From the NCBI RefSeq assembly GCF_030272615.1, contig NC_081410.1, forward strand, positions 125,332,640 through 125,396,639: DNA of 64,000 bases, given 5' to 3'. Of this stretch, positions 1-11,500 are shown one piece after another; positions within the stretch are counted from its first letter, which is position 1; each line of letters begins with the position of its first letter. Made by a program: the position numbers and the translations under genes. The notes beneath the pieces were generated by a model that saw nothing but the letters and a program-made list of their open reading frames with translations, was not told where the DNA came from and did no database searches. This DNA is from Cryptomeria japonica (taxonomy: Eukaryota; Streptophyta; Pinopsida; Cupressales; Cupressaceae).

Positions 1-14
1 TTGGACACATCAAC

Positions 15-327
15 ATGAAGAAATTTCAAGGTGCACTTTACACCACCAGGGCAACAGGATGCGCAAGAGCGAAGATTGAATGTGGCATCGTCAATACAGT
101 CGGCTTCCTCTTAGCAGTGTTGTGCAATGATCTCATTATTGAATACATGAGGCATTACAGTCCTGATAGAAGCATGATTACCGTATCAGATGAAAGAGAT
201 AGCTTATCTCTTCGAGGAAGCAATTAGGGAAGCATTTCACATACCTCAATTGACAAACATGATATACAAAATCCATGACAGTGCGAAGGTAATTTATGAC
301 AATGATCCAAATAAATATTTTGGATAG
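15..327 (+). pseudogene. LTR-internal ORF, copy A (unknown protein, two frames)
   Basis: A 70-codon frame (15-227, starting MKKFQGALYTT) overlaps a second frame starting at ATG 190 (MKEIAYLFEEAIREAF...) and ending at TAG 325-327. Both frames recur at the equivalent places in copies B and C. The second is exactly 138 bp, including the same final TAG, in all three. It may be one ancestral protein split by a shared frameshift, or two overlapping ORFs. Short motifs such as CARAKIE and YDNDP are conserved. I do not recognise a family. Coding sequence inside an LTR is unusual. No function is assigned. Confidence 0.45.
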
Positions 328-1024
328 TCAACAAGTATTGGTTATCAAAGATTAAGGCTAGCTCTCATTGAGGGGAACATTGCACTTCAAGTCTTTACAA
401 TGAAGCTAATAGGATCCTCGAGTCGCAAGCTCATGCAAGGTATTAATAGGAGTCACTCCAAGTGCAATATGTATTTCATGACATGATGAGGATCATGCAT
501 AGGTAAGACAAGGTCTATGTCGGACGCGAATGCTCATGATCACAAATGCAGGTGATTGCGAATGCAGGTGACTGAGACATGCGATCGTTTTAGAAGAGTT
601 AATAAAAGTTAGAAGGTCGACATGAGTGGAGCCATCGCCACATCAAGCGCTCGCACATGTTGAGTATCCAGAGATATGTCACATTCAATTACACACTTGT
701 GATGAGTTACAGAGAAGAGCGAGCTGAGGTGGTGCCTAGTCATCATTATATCCAATCACATTATTTCATGAGAAGGCATCCAGATTCGATGAACCTAACA
801 AAGGAGATAACCACCACATGCGCACAAAGATTGATGTTACCTACCCTCGTCACTTATTGGTCAAATTTTCCAAGAAGGACATGTGTCCTCTCAAATGTAA
901 TCATGTCATTGGTCAAGCATTTAATGGTTTGTAATGGGTTCAACAAACATTAATTAGGGTTTCTATCTTGTAATCTTGGCCATTGATCTCAAATTGATCT
1001 AAGCCATTGAATGTAATCAGAGCA

Positions 1025-1034
1025 CTATATAAGG
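1025..1034 (+). promoter_or_regulatory. TATA-box-like site in LTR copy A
   Basis: CTATATAAGG lies in the 3' half of the LTR. The equivalent in copies B and C reads CTATATCAGG or CATGATATAG-like on the sense strand, so the site is degraded there. It is a plausible core promoter for the retroelement transcript. No start site can be shown. Confidence 0.4.
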
Positions 1035-1887
1035 CCTCACTTCATCATTTGTAAGGTTAATAGTTAGAAAATAGTAAAGAGTCAATAGTTAGTAGTCAAT
1101 AGACATTAGATAGATAGCATTTTAGAATAGAGTAGAAAGAGAAGGAAAAGATTGTTGCCAAGAGATTGTTGCAAAAGATATGTAAACTTCATTGAAGAAA
1201 TGATGAATTCTATGTGTTGATCCAATAATTTGCATGGTCTCTATACTTCTTAATTTGATATTAAGTTATTTAGATGGATGGAAGACTTGTGTGATCAATG
1301 GTGAAATTTGCATATCCATAATACTAACACTTTGTCGATGGTAAAGTGCCTTGTGTGGTCAACTGGATCCATATTAGCCCATACTTAACTTCAGTTATCA
1401 TTCCTTCATTGATATGCATCAACATGATGGTGTCTATGCTTACGATGATGATTTGAACATCACAAAGCTATCCTTAGAAGATTGCAATAGCCTTGTAAAG
1501 ATGTTCATTGCATGTTGAAGCAAGACTTAGTTAGAGTTTGATCAAAGATCATTCATTGCTCCTACATTCTTAGAGTTAGACTAGATCTCTCTTCAACCCC
1601 TACCATTTTTTCCTTTCTTTTTAATAAAATCAAGTGAAATTCCATGTTCTAGAAACCATTCAAGCATTCAAGTTTTCAATGTAAGTCCCCTCATAGGTAC
1701 AACAAATTACATCAATATAACTGAAGCTATCCAACATGTTAAGACCTAACATAAGAGAACCTTGGAGTCATCTCAAATGATCCTTATGCACATCTGCAAC
1801 ATTTGAAAATCTTTTTATCAAGAGAGGATGAAGTACCTTTGGTATTTTATTATGTGTTTGATAGTGCATCAAAACACCATCAACACA

Positions 1888-1893
<6 letters not shown>

Positions 1894-1984
<91 letters not shown>

Positions 1985-2092
1985 CCTCTCTCTCTCTCTC
2001 TATCCCTTATCTCCATCTCTTTATCACTCTCTACCTCTCTCTCTCACTCTTCCCCCTCCGTCTATCCCCTTCTCTCCCTCTCCCCCTCTCCC
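1894..2092 (+). repeat. (CT)n microsatellite and CT-rich tail
   Basis: An almost pure CT run covers 1894-1979 (about 43 units) and is followed by imperfect CTCTC/CCCTC sequence to about 2092. It starts shortly after the end of LTR copy A and abuts the repeat at 2093-2390. ORFs crossing it (poly Ser-Leu or Arg-Glu) are artefacts of the repeat. Confidence 0.95.
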
Positions 2093-2390
2093 TATTGAAA
2101 ACATAATAAGACAATATTGGTAATTGAGCCTGATTATCTTCTAATTCAAAGGTTTTGCTTCAATCATGTTTGAATCCATGTAACTAGATGCATAATTGAT
2201 TTGCAATTATGAATTCTCTACTGAGACTTTTGTTACACAGATAGCATTATTTTCTAAATAACTTATCTATTGACCTCATGTACTTCACAAATGCATACAA
2301 ACACAAACCATTTTTTTTCTATTTGACCTTCAATACCTCCTCGGTATACCCATTGCAAACCAAGGTGCAATTGCTAGTTAAAATTTATTT
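2093..2390 (-). repeat. Microsatellite-anchored repeat, family M, copy 1
   Basis: It aligns along its length with the reverse complement of 27250-27558, roughly two thirds identical by eye. Shared blocks include GATTATCTTC, CATGTTTG, TTTTCTAAATAA and TACCCATTGCA. In both copies the same end lies directly against a CT/GA microsatellite. No coding capacity, TIR or LTR is visible. It could be a MITE or a fragment of a larger element. Confidence 0.55.
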
Positions 2391-2429
2391 AAAAAATAAT
2401 TATCTGATAGACTTGTGTGTGGGCTTTTG

Positions 2430-2458
2430 CTCACCGGAAGCATCTGCATTCCGGTGAG
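2430..2458. other. Perfect 10-bp stem-loop
   Basis: CTCACCGGAA and TTCCGGTGAG are exact reverse complements separated by a 9-nt loop. The stem sits in a locally GC-richer stretch (2420-2560) of otherwise AT-rich sequence. A weak 68-codon reverse-strand ORF covers it (2378-2584), but nothing suggests it is real. The rest of 2391-2848 shows nothing identifiable. Confidence 0.6.
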
Positions 2459-2848
2459 ATGCATTTTCCGACACGTTTCCGGCAACTTGATCTTTTCTTG
2501 ACCCACCGCATTGTCTCCTGGATACCTGATGAGAAGACAACCACACCTCCTCTGTTGTGAAAAAAACATTATGACGGAAATCACGAAGTGAAAAAATAAT
2601 TCTGATGAAAATGTAGAAATGTTACAGTGGAAATCGTAGTTTTAAGAAATTAATGTCTTACTATCGTGTACCAGTTCACATGCCCATAAAGGCAATACAT
2701 TTCATATATTTATATTTTGAAAAGACGGTTATCTCTTCACACGTATGATCCTAAGGAAACTTTAAGATTTAAAAGAAACAAGAAGATTATTTAAATACAG
2801 ATGTTTTTATTTTAAACTTTTTAAAGCTCACTTTTTCCAATTCTACAT

Positions 2849-3694
2849 GTTTAGTACCCCTTCTCGATCGAACTTGTTAGACTTATATTTTGTTGCAGTT
2901 GACTTTTCAGTTGATACATTACTGCTATACTTTATTCAAACTTATTTGACATTATTTCATGCTTTAAGTGGATATGTGATCTATGCTTTATTACAGTATT
3001 TCAGTACTTGTGATAAGTGCTATTTTTACGGATTATTGTCATGGACTGACACTTTTACCTTACATATGCGATGTTTATTTATATGTTGCATTTTTGCAAG
3101 TGTATTGGATGCAAGGGGATGCTTTTCCTTCACCCACTCCGGTGAGACAGGGAACGTCACAATTCTCCTCCATCAATGTACGTGTCATGTATTATATATT
3201 TGTATATATGCATGTGTGGTTCTATGATGTAGGATATTGCAGGTACAAGTATCAGGTAGGTACGGGGTGGAGATGATACCCCGTACCTACCCGGTACTTG
3301 TACCTGCAATATCCTACATCATCAAACCACACATGCATATATACAAATATAGAATACACGACACACACACTGATGGAGGAGAATCATGACGTTCCCTATC
3401 TCACCAGATTGAGTGAACAAAAATAATCTCCTCATATCCAATACACTTGCAAACATGCAACATATAAATACACATTGCATATGTAAGGTAAAACTGTTAG
3501 TCCATGACAATAATCTGTAAAAATAGCACTAATCACAAGTACTGAATATTGTAATAAAGCATACATCACATATCCAGTTAAAGCATGAAATAATATCAAA
3601 TAAGTTTGAATAAAGTATAGCAGTAATGTATCAACTAAAAAGTCAACTCTAGCAAAATATAAGTCTAACAAGTTTGATCGAGAAGGGGTACTAC
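2849..3694. repeat. 846-bp near-perfect palindrome replacing the 5' LTR
   Basis: 2849-3268 equals the first ~420 bp of this element's 3' LTR (compare 8512-8935). About 3277-3694 is the same segment inverted. Only ~9 nt separate the arms, and the inverted arm reads through that spacer as the normal LTR continuation (GATACCCCGTACC). The remaining ~3.2 kb of LTR is missing. Internal sequence with a PBS resumes just after 3694. The arms still pair closely, with scattered mismatches. Confidence 0.9.
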
Positions 3695-3722
3695 ATTTCT
3701 TTGCTACTGTGGTGCTACCGTA

Positions 3723-3734
3723 TGGTATCAAAGC
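3723..3734 (+). promoter_or_regulatory. Primer-binding site (initiator tRNA-Met type)
   Basis: TGGTATCAAAGC is a one-base variant of TGGTATCAGAGC, complementary to the 3' end of plant initiator tRNA-Met. It lies 28 nt right of the palindrome, so the palindrome occupies the 5' LTR position. Confidence 0.8.
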
Positions 3735-3873
3735 CCAAGTTTCAACACTGGGTACTCTGGGATTGTAGTGAGCCCATTCAAGTTGACCTTTTTTGTAGGT
3801 CTTAGTGTTTGTGTTTCCCTTGTTTTATCCTTGCCGTAGATCTGAACCATGTTTTCTTTTGTAGTGTTAGGTC

Positions 3874-5111
3874 ATGGCTAGGAAAGCTAGGGGAGTTGGC
3901 CATGTTGGTGGCCGCAATAGAGGTAGAGGTGGGGGATGGGGTCGAGATTCAGACTGCCATAGTCCTTCACCACCACCCAGTCATGTGAGTGTGGAGCAGG
4001 AGCAGTTCATTCATCAAGATGAACATCATGTAGAAGAGTAGGTTCCCAAAAGGGAAGAGCTTAGGCAAATGTTTCAGGAGGTTCTAGCCAAGCTAGGCCC
4101 TAGGCCTGAGGGTGAGCAACCCATCCATGCTCAGGCTGGGGAGTCGCATTAGAAGGCTCCAAAGGAGAGAGAGAGAGAGAGGTCTCCCAGAAGGAGGGAG
4201 GTCCTAGCTCCCATGGGTCACATTAGGGACTTGATGAGGACCAACCCTCCCTTCTTTGATGGTAAAGGTACCGGTCTCGAGGCAGAGACTTGGCTTATCA
4301 ATTTGGATCGGTGTTTCGCCATGTTCCCATATAGTAGCAACACTAGGGCGAGATGTGCTATCATGCATCTTGATAGTTTTGCTTCGATCTGGTGGAGATT
4401 AGAAGAGGAGAATATCAGTGTGTGTATTAACACCGTATCATGGGAGATATTTCTAGAGAGATTCAGGGCACAATTTCTCTCACCCCAGTGGAGGCAATCT
4501 CGGGCAGACAAGTTCTACGCTTTGTGTCAGTATGGTTCATCAATAGAACTGTTTGAGCACAGGCTCTATGAGCTTAAACATTATGTTGGGATTGGTAACG
4601 ATGAGGCAATACTTGTGCAACACTTCTTGAGGGGTCTAAACAACCGCATCAGTGGAGGAGTGAGAGTTTTTGAGCCATCTTCTATTGAGATAGCCGTGGC
4701 AAAAGCCAGGTTGGTTGAGCAGAACCTTAGCCATGCACATGGTGGTTAGTCGAGGGTGTAGATAGGGAGTGTTCCTTTCAATGGACCTAGAGCTTGTGGG
4801 AACCAGTCCCAGTCAGCTGCATTGTTTAGGAGTCCTCAGGCACTTGCTAAGGGTGGACAACAGCAGCAACAACAACCACCGAGACCGAAATAGTTCCAGG
4901 GCCAATAGGGTAGCCACTCTCAGCATAGGAGGAATAGGAACTGGTAGAGGAGCAGACAGGGTCTTTCGGGGCAGTCCTCTCAAGGTGCATCTTAGGCCCC
5001 TAGCAGGGGAAGCTTTTAGCAGTCTAGTGGGCCGACTGGAGGTAGAAGACCAGGTAGGGGAGCTTGCTTCTCTTGTGAATAGTTTGGTCATATAGCTGCT
5101 TAGTGCCCTCA
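3874..5111 (+). pseudogene. gag: gag of the Ty3/gypsy element
   Basis: Start ATG at 3874 opens a frame shared with pol. An Arg/Gly-rich N-terminus is followed by a retrotransposon gag core (about 4213-4740) with W and hydrophobic positions typical of plant gypsy capsids, then a Gln/Ser-rich linker. A CCHC zinc knuckle sits at 5065-5106 (C-x2-C-x4-H-x4-C) with two TAG codons inside it. About eleven premature stops occur before 5106, nearly all TAG where CAG (Gln) is likely ancestral. Role: capsid/nucleocapsid of the cytoplasmic virus-like particle. Not functional here. Confidence 0.85.
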
Positions 5112-5124
5112 ACGTTCTCACCAG

Positions 5125-5658
5125 ATGGGGAGTCAGAGGCCAGCAACATCAGAGAAGATAGTAGGGGACACAAGTAGATCCCACAGAGTGTTTGCAGCGG
5201 TTGATGACCACCAGGATGAGCATCAGGGGACAATTATTGAGGCTGCAGGTGTGTTGTGTGGTATTCCTATCTTTGTTCTTTTTGACTCTGGTGCTTCAGA
5301 TTATTTCATTTCTTCCATTATGGAGTGATGTGGGCTTGCATCTGCTAAGCAGGTGGATAGGTGGCAAGTAGAGTTGTCTACTAGTGTGCGTGTGTTCATA
5401 GATGCCTTTGTTCCTAATTGTGAGTTGGACCTAGGACCCTTTCTGGCTTCTGTTGACCTTCGATTCATTTCTTTGGGCTCCTATGGAGTAGTGTTGGGAA
5501 TGGATTGGCTATCATCTCATAGTGCTCATGCAAACTGTCGTCAGAAGAGAGTAGAGTGTTTAGATGACCATGGCAGGAAGGTGGGGGTCATTGGAGTTCA
5601 AAGATTGACATCCTTACATATCATTTCAGCTATGCAACTTAAGCAGTGTATGCATTGA
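5125..5658 (+). pseudogene. Aspartic protease region of the Ty3/gypsy pol
   Basis: It is in the same frame as gag. The catalytic triad appears as FDSGAS at about 5281-5298, followed by the usual beta-rich segment and a GMDWLS motif near 5500-5515 that marks the end of plant gypsy proteases. TGA codons at 5326 and 5656 break the frame. It would cleave Gag-Pol during particle maturation. Confidence 0.8.
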
Positions 5659-5691
5659 GGATGTCATCTTTTTGCAGTTTCTCTTGAGGAT

Positions 5692-7065
5692 ATGGATGAG
5701 GGAGAGAGTCAAGAATTCACTCTTGATGGTCGCCCTATTCTTGAAGAGTATGCTAATGTCTTTCTGTTGGATATTCCTGGTATGCCTCCGAAGCGAGACA
5801 TAGACTTTTGCATTGACTTGGTTCCTAGTGTAGAACCTATTTTGAGAGCTCCATATTGGATGACTACTCAAGAGTTGAGTGAGTTGAAGTTGCAGATGGT
5901 GGAATTGTTGGCCAAGGGGTTCATTCATCCTAGTGTTTCTCCTTGGGGTGCGCCTGTTATCTTCGTTAAGAAGAAGGATGGTTCTCTTCAGTTATGCATT
6001 GATTACTGACAGTTGAATAAGGTAACCATCCGGAATCGATATCCATTGCCTCGTATAGATGATGTTTTCGATTAGGTGAAGGGAGCCAAGGTGTTCTCTA
6101 AGATTGATCTGAAATCTAGGTATCATCAATTGCGCATTCATGATGTAGACGTTCATAAGATAATGTTTCGTACTCATTATGGTCACTATGAGTTTACAGT
6201 GGTGCCATTTGGGTTGACAAACGTGCCTTCAGTTTTTATGTGCCTCATGAATGGGGTTTTTTGCACCTACCTTGATCATTTTGTCCTTGTGTTCTTGGAT
6301 GGCATATTGATTTATTCTAGATCTATGGAAGAGTATGAGGGTCACTTACGACAGGTATTGCAGTGCTTGAGGGAGAATCAGCTTTTTGCCAATTTGGCGA
6401 AGTGTGATTTCTTCTAGTCAGAGGTGAACTATCTTGGTCATGTGGTTTCGGGAGAGGGTGTATCTATGGATCCTTCAAAGATCCAAGCCATAGTGGATTG
6501 GCCAGTGTCGACCAATGTTTCAGAAGTTTGGAGTTTTATGGGTTTGGCTGGATATTACCGTCGCTTTGTTTAGGGTTTTTCCGGGATAGGTCACCCAATT
6601 ACTTCTCTTCAAAGGAAAGGGAAGAAGTTTGTTTGGTTAGAGCAGTGTGAGTCATATTTTCATACTTTGAAGGAACTCCTTGTCAGTGCTCCAATTTTGG
6701 CAGTCCCTGATCCATCCAGAGATTTTATCGTATGCACAGATGCCTCTTTAGAAGGTATAGGTGCAGTGCTTATGCAGGATGGACATGTGGTTTCCTATGA
6801 GTCTCGCAAAATCAAGGACCACAAGTTGAACTACCTAGTTCATGATTTGGATTTGGCAGTCGTAGTGCATGCGTTGGTTAGATGGCGACATTTTCTGTTA
6901 GGGCGTCGGTTTGAGCTACATAGTGATCACCGTAGTTTGCAGTATATCTTCACGTAGCCAAACTTGAATGATCGACAATGAAGGTGGATGGAATTCCTCT
7001 GCAAGTATGATTTTGAGGTTCGATATATTCAAGGGAAAGATAACATAGTGGTAGATGCTTTGAGT
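5692..7065 (+). pseudogene. Reverse transcriptase and RNase H, Ty3/gypsy
   Basis: RT blocks in order: [14 protein letters not shown] (about 5940-5985), the DY-QLN block with TGA at 6007, [12 protein letters not shown] (6094-6129), FGLTNVPS-F (6209-6235) and the catalytic box. That box reads FLDGIL instead of F/YxDDxL, so the second catalytic Asp is lost. RNase H follows from 6667 with CTDAS-EGIGAVL, DLAVV and HSDHRSLQYIF. Stops at 6007, 6073, 6415, 6571, 6955 and 6979 are all TAG or TGA. Confidence 0.9.
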
Positions 7066-8476
7066 CGTAGGCAACATGAAGTTTCAACATTGTCCCTTGG
7101 AGTGGACTTGAGAGAGAGAATTATTGGAGTCCTTCCTCAGGATACTTGGTATAAGGATGTTAGAGCCGTGATGGAGTCTGGAAGGCCATTAGAGGGTAGA
7201 CATTCTAGTTATAGCCTTGAGGTAGATGGTCTTCTTCATCATCTTGGTCGGATCTATGTACGTCCTTTGAAGGGTCTTCGCATTTTGATCATGACTAAGG
7301 CCCATTATGCACCTTATTCAGCACATCTAGGTGTCAAGAAGATGCACACAGATCTTAGATAGATTTATCATTGGGCGGGCATGAAACATGACATTGCTGA
7401 TTTTGTGGCAAAGTGTTTGGAATATTAGCGGGTGAAGGCAGAGTATCAGCACCCGGTAGGGCTTTTAGAGCCTAATATAGTACCGAATTGGAAATGGGAC
7501 ATCATTTCCATGGATTTCATTATTGGGTTGCATGTTTCTTTGCATCGTCATGATGACATCATATTCATTGTTAACAGGTTGACCAAGGTTGCTCATTTTG
7601 TTCCTATTTGAGCTTCCTATACGGCAGTAGTGGTGGCTCAGGTTTTCTTAGAAGATGTGGTGAGGTTGCATGGGATTCCAAGACCGATCATTTCTGATAG
7701 AGATCCTGTCTTTACCTCAACATTGTGGACCTCATTTCAGCATGCTTTGGGGACTCATTTGAACTTTAGTTCAGCTTATCATCTAGAGATAGGTGGTCAG
7801 ACTGAGTGTGTGAATCAAGTTTTGGAGGACATGCTTTGCATGTATGTTATGGACCAGCAGTCACTTTGGGAGGATTATATTTATCTAGTGGAGTTGGCTT
7901 ATAACAATGGATATCATGGCTCCATAGGTATGTCTCCTTTCTAGGCATTGTATGGTCATCCTCGCCATACTCCATTGAGTTGAGATCAGTTAGAGGATAG
8001 GGTGCATATAGGACCGGATGTCCTTCGAGAGATGGAGCAACAGGTTGAGTAGATTCATGAGCATTTCATAGCTGCATAGGATAGGCAGAAGAAGTATGCA
8101 AATGTTCATAGGGTAGATCATCAGTTTTCTGTTGGCGCCTCGTTTTGTTGGCCCTTTTGAGATCCTTGAGAGGATAGGACCTATTTCCTACCATCTTGCC
8201 TTGCCACCGAGTCTATCCCGCATCCACGATGTCTTTCATGTTTTATTTCTTCGACCTTATCACCCTGATGTGACACATGTTCTTGATTGGAACGCTTTGC
8301 AGATCGAGGATAGGCAACTTTACATGGCGCCCATGCACATTCTTCAGCGTCGGGATTTGACCCTCAGGGGTCTTACCATCGACCAGGTAAGGGTCCTATG
8401 GGACCCAAATGATGAGACCTCGGTGACTTGGGAGGATGTAGCGAAGATGAGAGAGATCTATTCTTATCTATTTTAG
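7066..8476 (+). pseudogene. Integrase and chromo-type C-terminus, Ty3/gypsy
   Basis: An HHCC zinc-binding region lies near 7305-7430; its last Cys pair is damaged (C-L-E-Y then TAG). The catalytic core shows the first Asp in SMDF (about 7511), the second in SDRDPVF (about 7699), and the Glu in the QTECVNQ segment near 7800. A one-base frameshift near 8125 moves the C-terminal domain (8132-8476) to another frame. That tail has GPFEILERIGP and SRIHDVFHV and ends ...EIYSYLF at TAG 8474-8476. It would insert cDNA into chromatin; here it is inactive. Confidence 0.88.
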
Positions 8477-8497
8477 GCTTCTAAGAGTAAGCCTAGT

Positions 8498-8511
8498 TTT
8501 TGGGGGGAGAA
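8498..8511 (+). promoter_or_regulatory. Polypurine tract, Ty3/gypsy
   Basis: TTTTGGGGGGAGAA ends at the first base of the 3' LTR (TGTAGTACC at 8512). It is the plus-strand primer site. Confidence 0.8.
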
Positions 8512-11500
8512 TGTAGTACCCCTTCTCGGTCAAACTTATTAGACTTATATTTTGCTGCAGTTGACTTTTCAGTTGATACATTATTGCTATACTTTATTCA
8601 TACTTATTTGATATTATTTCATGCTTTAACTAGATATGGGATGTATGCTTTATTATAGTATTTCAGTACTTGTGATTAGTGCTATTTTTATAGATTATTG
8701 TCATGGACTGACACTTTTACCTTACATATGCGATGTGTATTTATATGTTGCGTGTTTGCAAGTGTATTGGATGCGAGGGGATGATTTTCCCTCACTCACT
8801 ATGGTGAGACAAGGAACGTCATGATTCTCTTCCATCGGTGTGTGTGCCATGTATTCTATATTTGTATATATGCATTTGTGGTTCGATGATGCAGGATATT
8901 ATAGGTACAAGTACCGGGTAGGTACGAGGTATCATCTCCACCTGGCTTCACAGGTCTGAGCATGCCTTATATGTCTGATGGGAGTGGAGGATATAGTTGT
9001 TGACCCTAATTCTTACCCTCAGTTTACTCATGTGAGTGTCATCAGTTGGTCATCCTTTCCTTTTGTTCAACCTTCGAGTCTTATTCGTTTGACTTTTTTG
9101 GAGTCTTCATGTGTTTTTCTTGGTTTGCATGCCTTAGTGGGTTTGATTATTTATTTGAGTTTATGACATCATTTCATAGTTGGTATAATTAATTTATGTA
9201 TTATTATGCCTTTGTCTTATGGACTTAGTTAATTGAGTGAAGTTATTAGATTTAAATTAATAATTGCTTTATATTGGAAAAGTGACTATATTTAAATCAA
9301 GTAGAAAAAAAATTAAAAAATAAAGTTAATTACTATTGCTTTTAGATTAAAAAAAATAAAGATGGAGTTAGACCAGGAGGGGGCCCTACTATTATCTCTA
9401 GCCTGGCCCCTCCTGGTCTAAACTACTCTTACTACTCCAGTCCACCTTCTATTATAGACATGATACAACTGATGACTTATAGTCGTCGTATCACTCTAGT
9501 CGAGAAAGGTGGGGTGACCCAACCAGATTGAAGCTCTCCAACAAATTTCTTCCTAGAAAGCTCCACAGGTTGGATAGCCTCTACCTTATTTGTTTTCAAA
9601 TAAATCTATATTTCTTCCCCTTCTTCTATATGTTGTGTGAAAAATTGGTTAAATGGTTGCAGTGGTTTTGAATTAGTTGTCATGAGATTTATTGGGAATC
9701 TCAGTCCATTATTGATTAAAAATGCAACTCCAATCTCTTTCTGATTTATTTCATGTTAAGTTTTTTGTTTAAAATCAATTCTTCCATTTTTGTTTATGGA
9801 TGGAATTTGATTTCCAGTTTATTGTAGTTTTTAAATTTGTGAGATTGGGGGAGTTATGCTGGCAAAATTTTGCCAAAATTTTCCCCTTGTGCCTCCAATT
9901 GATTAAATTTCTTTCTGGTAGTTTCAAATTCAGAGAAATTCTGAGTTTAAATTCCTCTTCTTCCATCCTTGTTTTGGCCCAAAAATGCTATTGGGGATTG
10001 CCAATCTTTTTAGTTTCTAGCCAATTTGGCTTTGTGGAAGAAATTGTTTGGGAATTGGTAATTTTTCCCAATCTTTGTTTTGTCTCAAAGATTGAGTTTT
10101 CTAGTATATCTATTTACCAGTAATTATTTTGTGTGGATATAGTTTTAGTCTTTCAAAAAAATCATGTTGTGATTTTTTTAGACTCTGTTGTCTCAGAGTG
10201 GGGAGTTGCGATTTAAAAAAAAATAGAAATGGGAGGGGGGGGGCAGCCTGCTACTTAAAATTTGCTTTCCCCTTTCGCGTGCCTTCGGTTAGCTTATGAT
10301 TCAGATTTTTATTTTTTTATGCTTAGTAAAATATATATATATATATATATAGTATTTTTTTTTAGTTATAATATTTTATTTTTGAGTATTAAAATTTATT
10401 TTGTTGGGAAATTAAATTTTTATTTTATTATATATATTTTAAATGTGATATATTTATATGGTATATACTTGAAGAATATATACTCATGTACTTATATTAT
10501 ATTATTATATATATATTCAATTTGAAATTTAATTTATTTTATTGAAATCATTTAATTGGGTTTATTTGTAAATTAATCATGAATATATGTTAGGGGGTTA
10601 ATTTTAATGTGGTTAAATTTAGCCTTATTGGACGAATGACAACTCTGAATTTCTTTTATTAATATAGTTGTATTTTCTAATTCTTTGGAATATCTATAAT
10701 TGCAAGTATTTAATGCTTTTGGCTGTTTAAAGAAAAGATTGCCTGTATTAGGATCTTAGTGTAAATGGTATTTGTGGTCAAACCTTATTTACGTTGCAAT
10801 TCTGGTTTGAGTTGTCGTTATGTCGTAATGGTTGTTATACCCCTTGGTCAGGTGTTGTTGTGTAATCATGTTGATGTGATCCATTGTGTGTTATGTTCCA
10901 ATGGTCAATCCTGGGTTATTGATTTGTGCATCCTTCACCTGTATTTTATCAGGTTTACATATGGCTGTCAGTTTCGCCATAGGGTTCTCATAGAGAGACC
11001 GTACCTGATAGTGTCCTATGAGAGAGTGGCTTTCAAGTGGGGGCCGCACCCGAAGTGGTTGGTAGGACAACCCATCGAAAGTCGGTTTATAAGTGATAAT
11101 CTAAATAATTGATTAAGAGGTGGGTAGTTATAATTTTAATTAAGATATTGCACCCCACACATGGTTGAGTGCTCGTATAGGCTCAAGGTGTAGTGGGAAG
11201 GTCTGGAATGGCAAACTTACCACCCTGTCTTCATGAAAGGTTGGTAGGGTCTGCATGATGCTTTGATGGAGCTGGGCGTTCGGGAAAGGTTACCAGGATA
11301 ACCCAGGATGGGGGGCGTGACCTATGGAGGCCTACCTATGGTAACCATCTTAAGCCATGTGATGACACTCTCTCTTTAGGGTCACTAGTATTTTGTGAGT
11401 CGAGCCACATGAGTATAGTGGAGTCTTGATGTATTGTTGTGCTTGTCTTGTTTGCTTGCTTGAGGGTCTTCTGCTATCTCCTAGCACAGTGGGGTGGTTC

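Larger units (their letters stand above)
1..1871 (+). repeat. 3' portion of a giant LARD-type LTR (copy A)
   Basis: This stretch matches, in opposite orientation, 58458-60310 (copy C) and in part 34879-36306 (copy B). Homology to copy C stops at 1871, right after a terminal ...GTGCATCA. In copy C the same point is the LTR end, because a PBS-like site follows there. In this copy a CT microsatellite follows instead of internal sequence, so it is either a solo LTR or the 3' LTR of an element lying left of the window. The LTR's 5' 2.4 kb is outside the window. Homology was judged by eye. Confidence 0.8.

Noticed and set aside
1768-2123. ORFs on both strands rich in Arg-Glu or Ser-Leu
   Set aside because: They are translations of the (CT)n microsatellite; no start context or homology outside the repeat.
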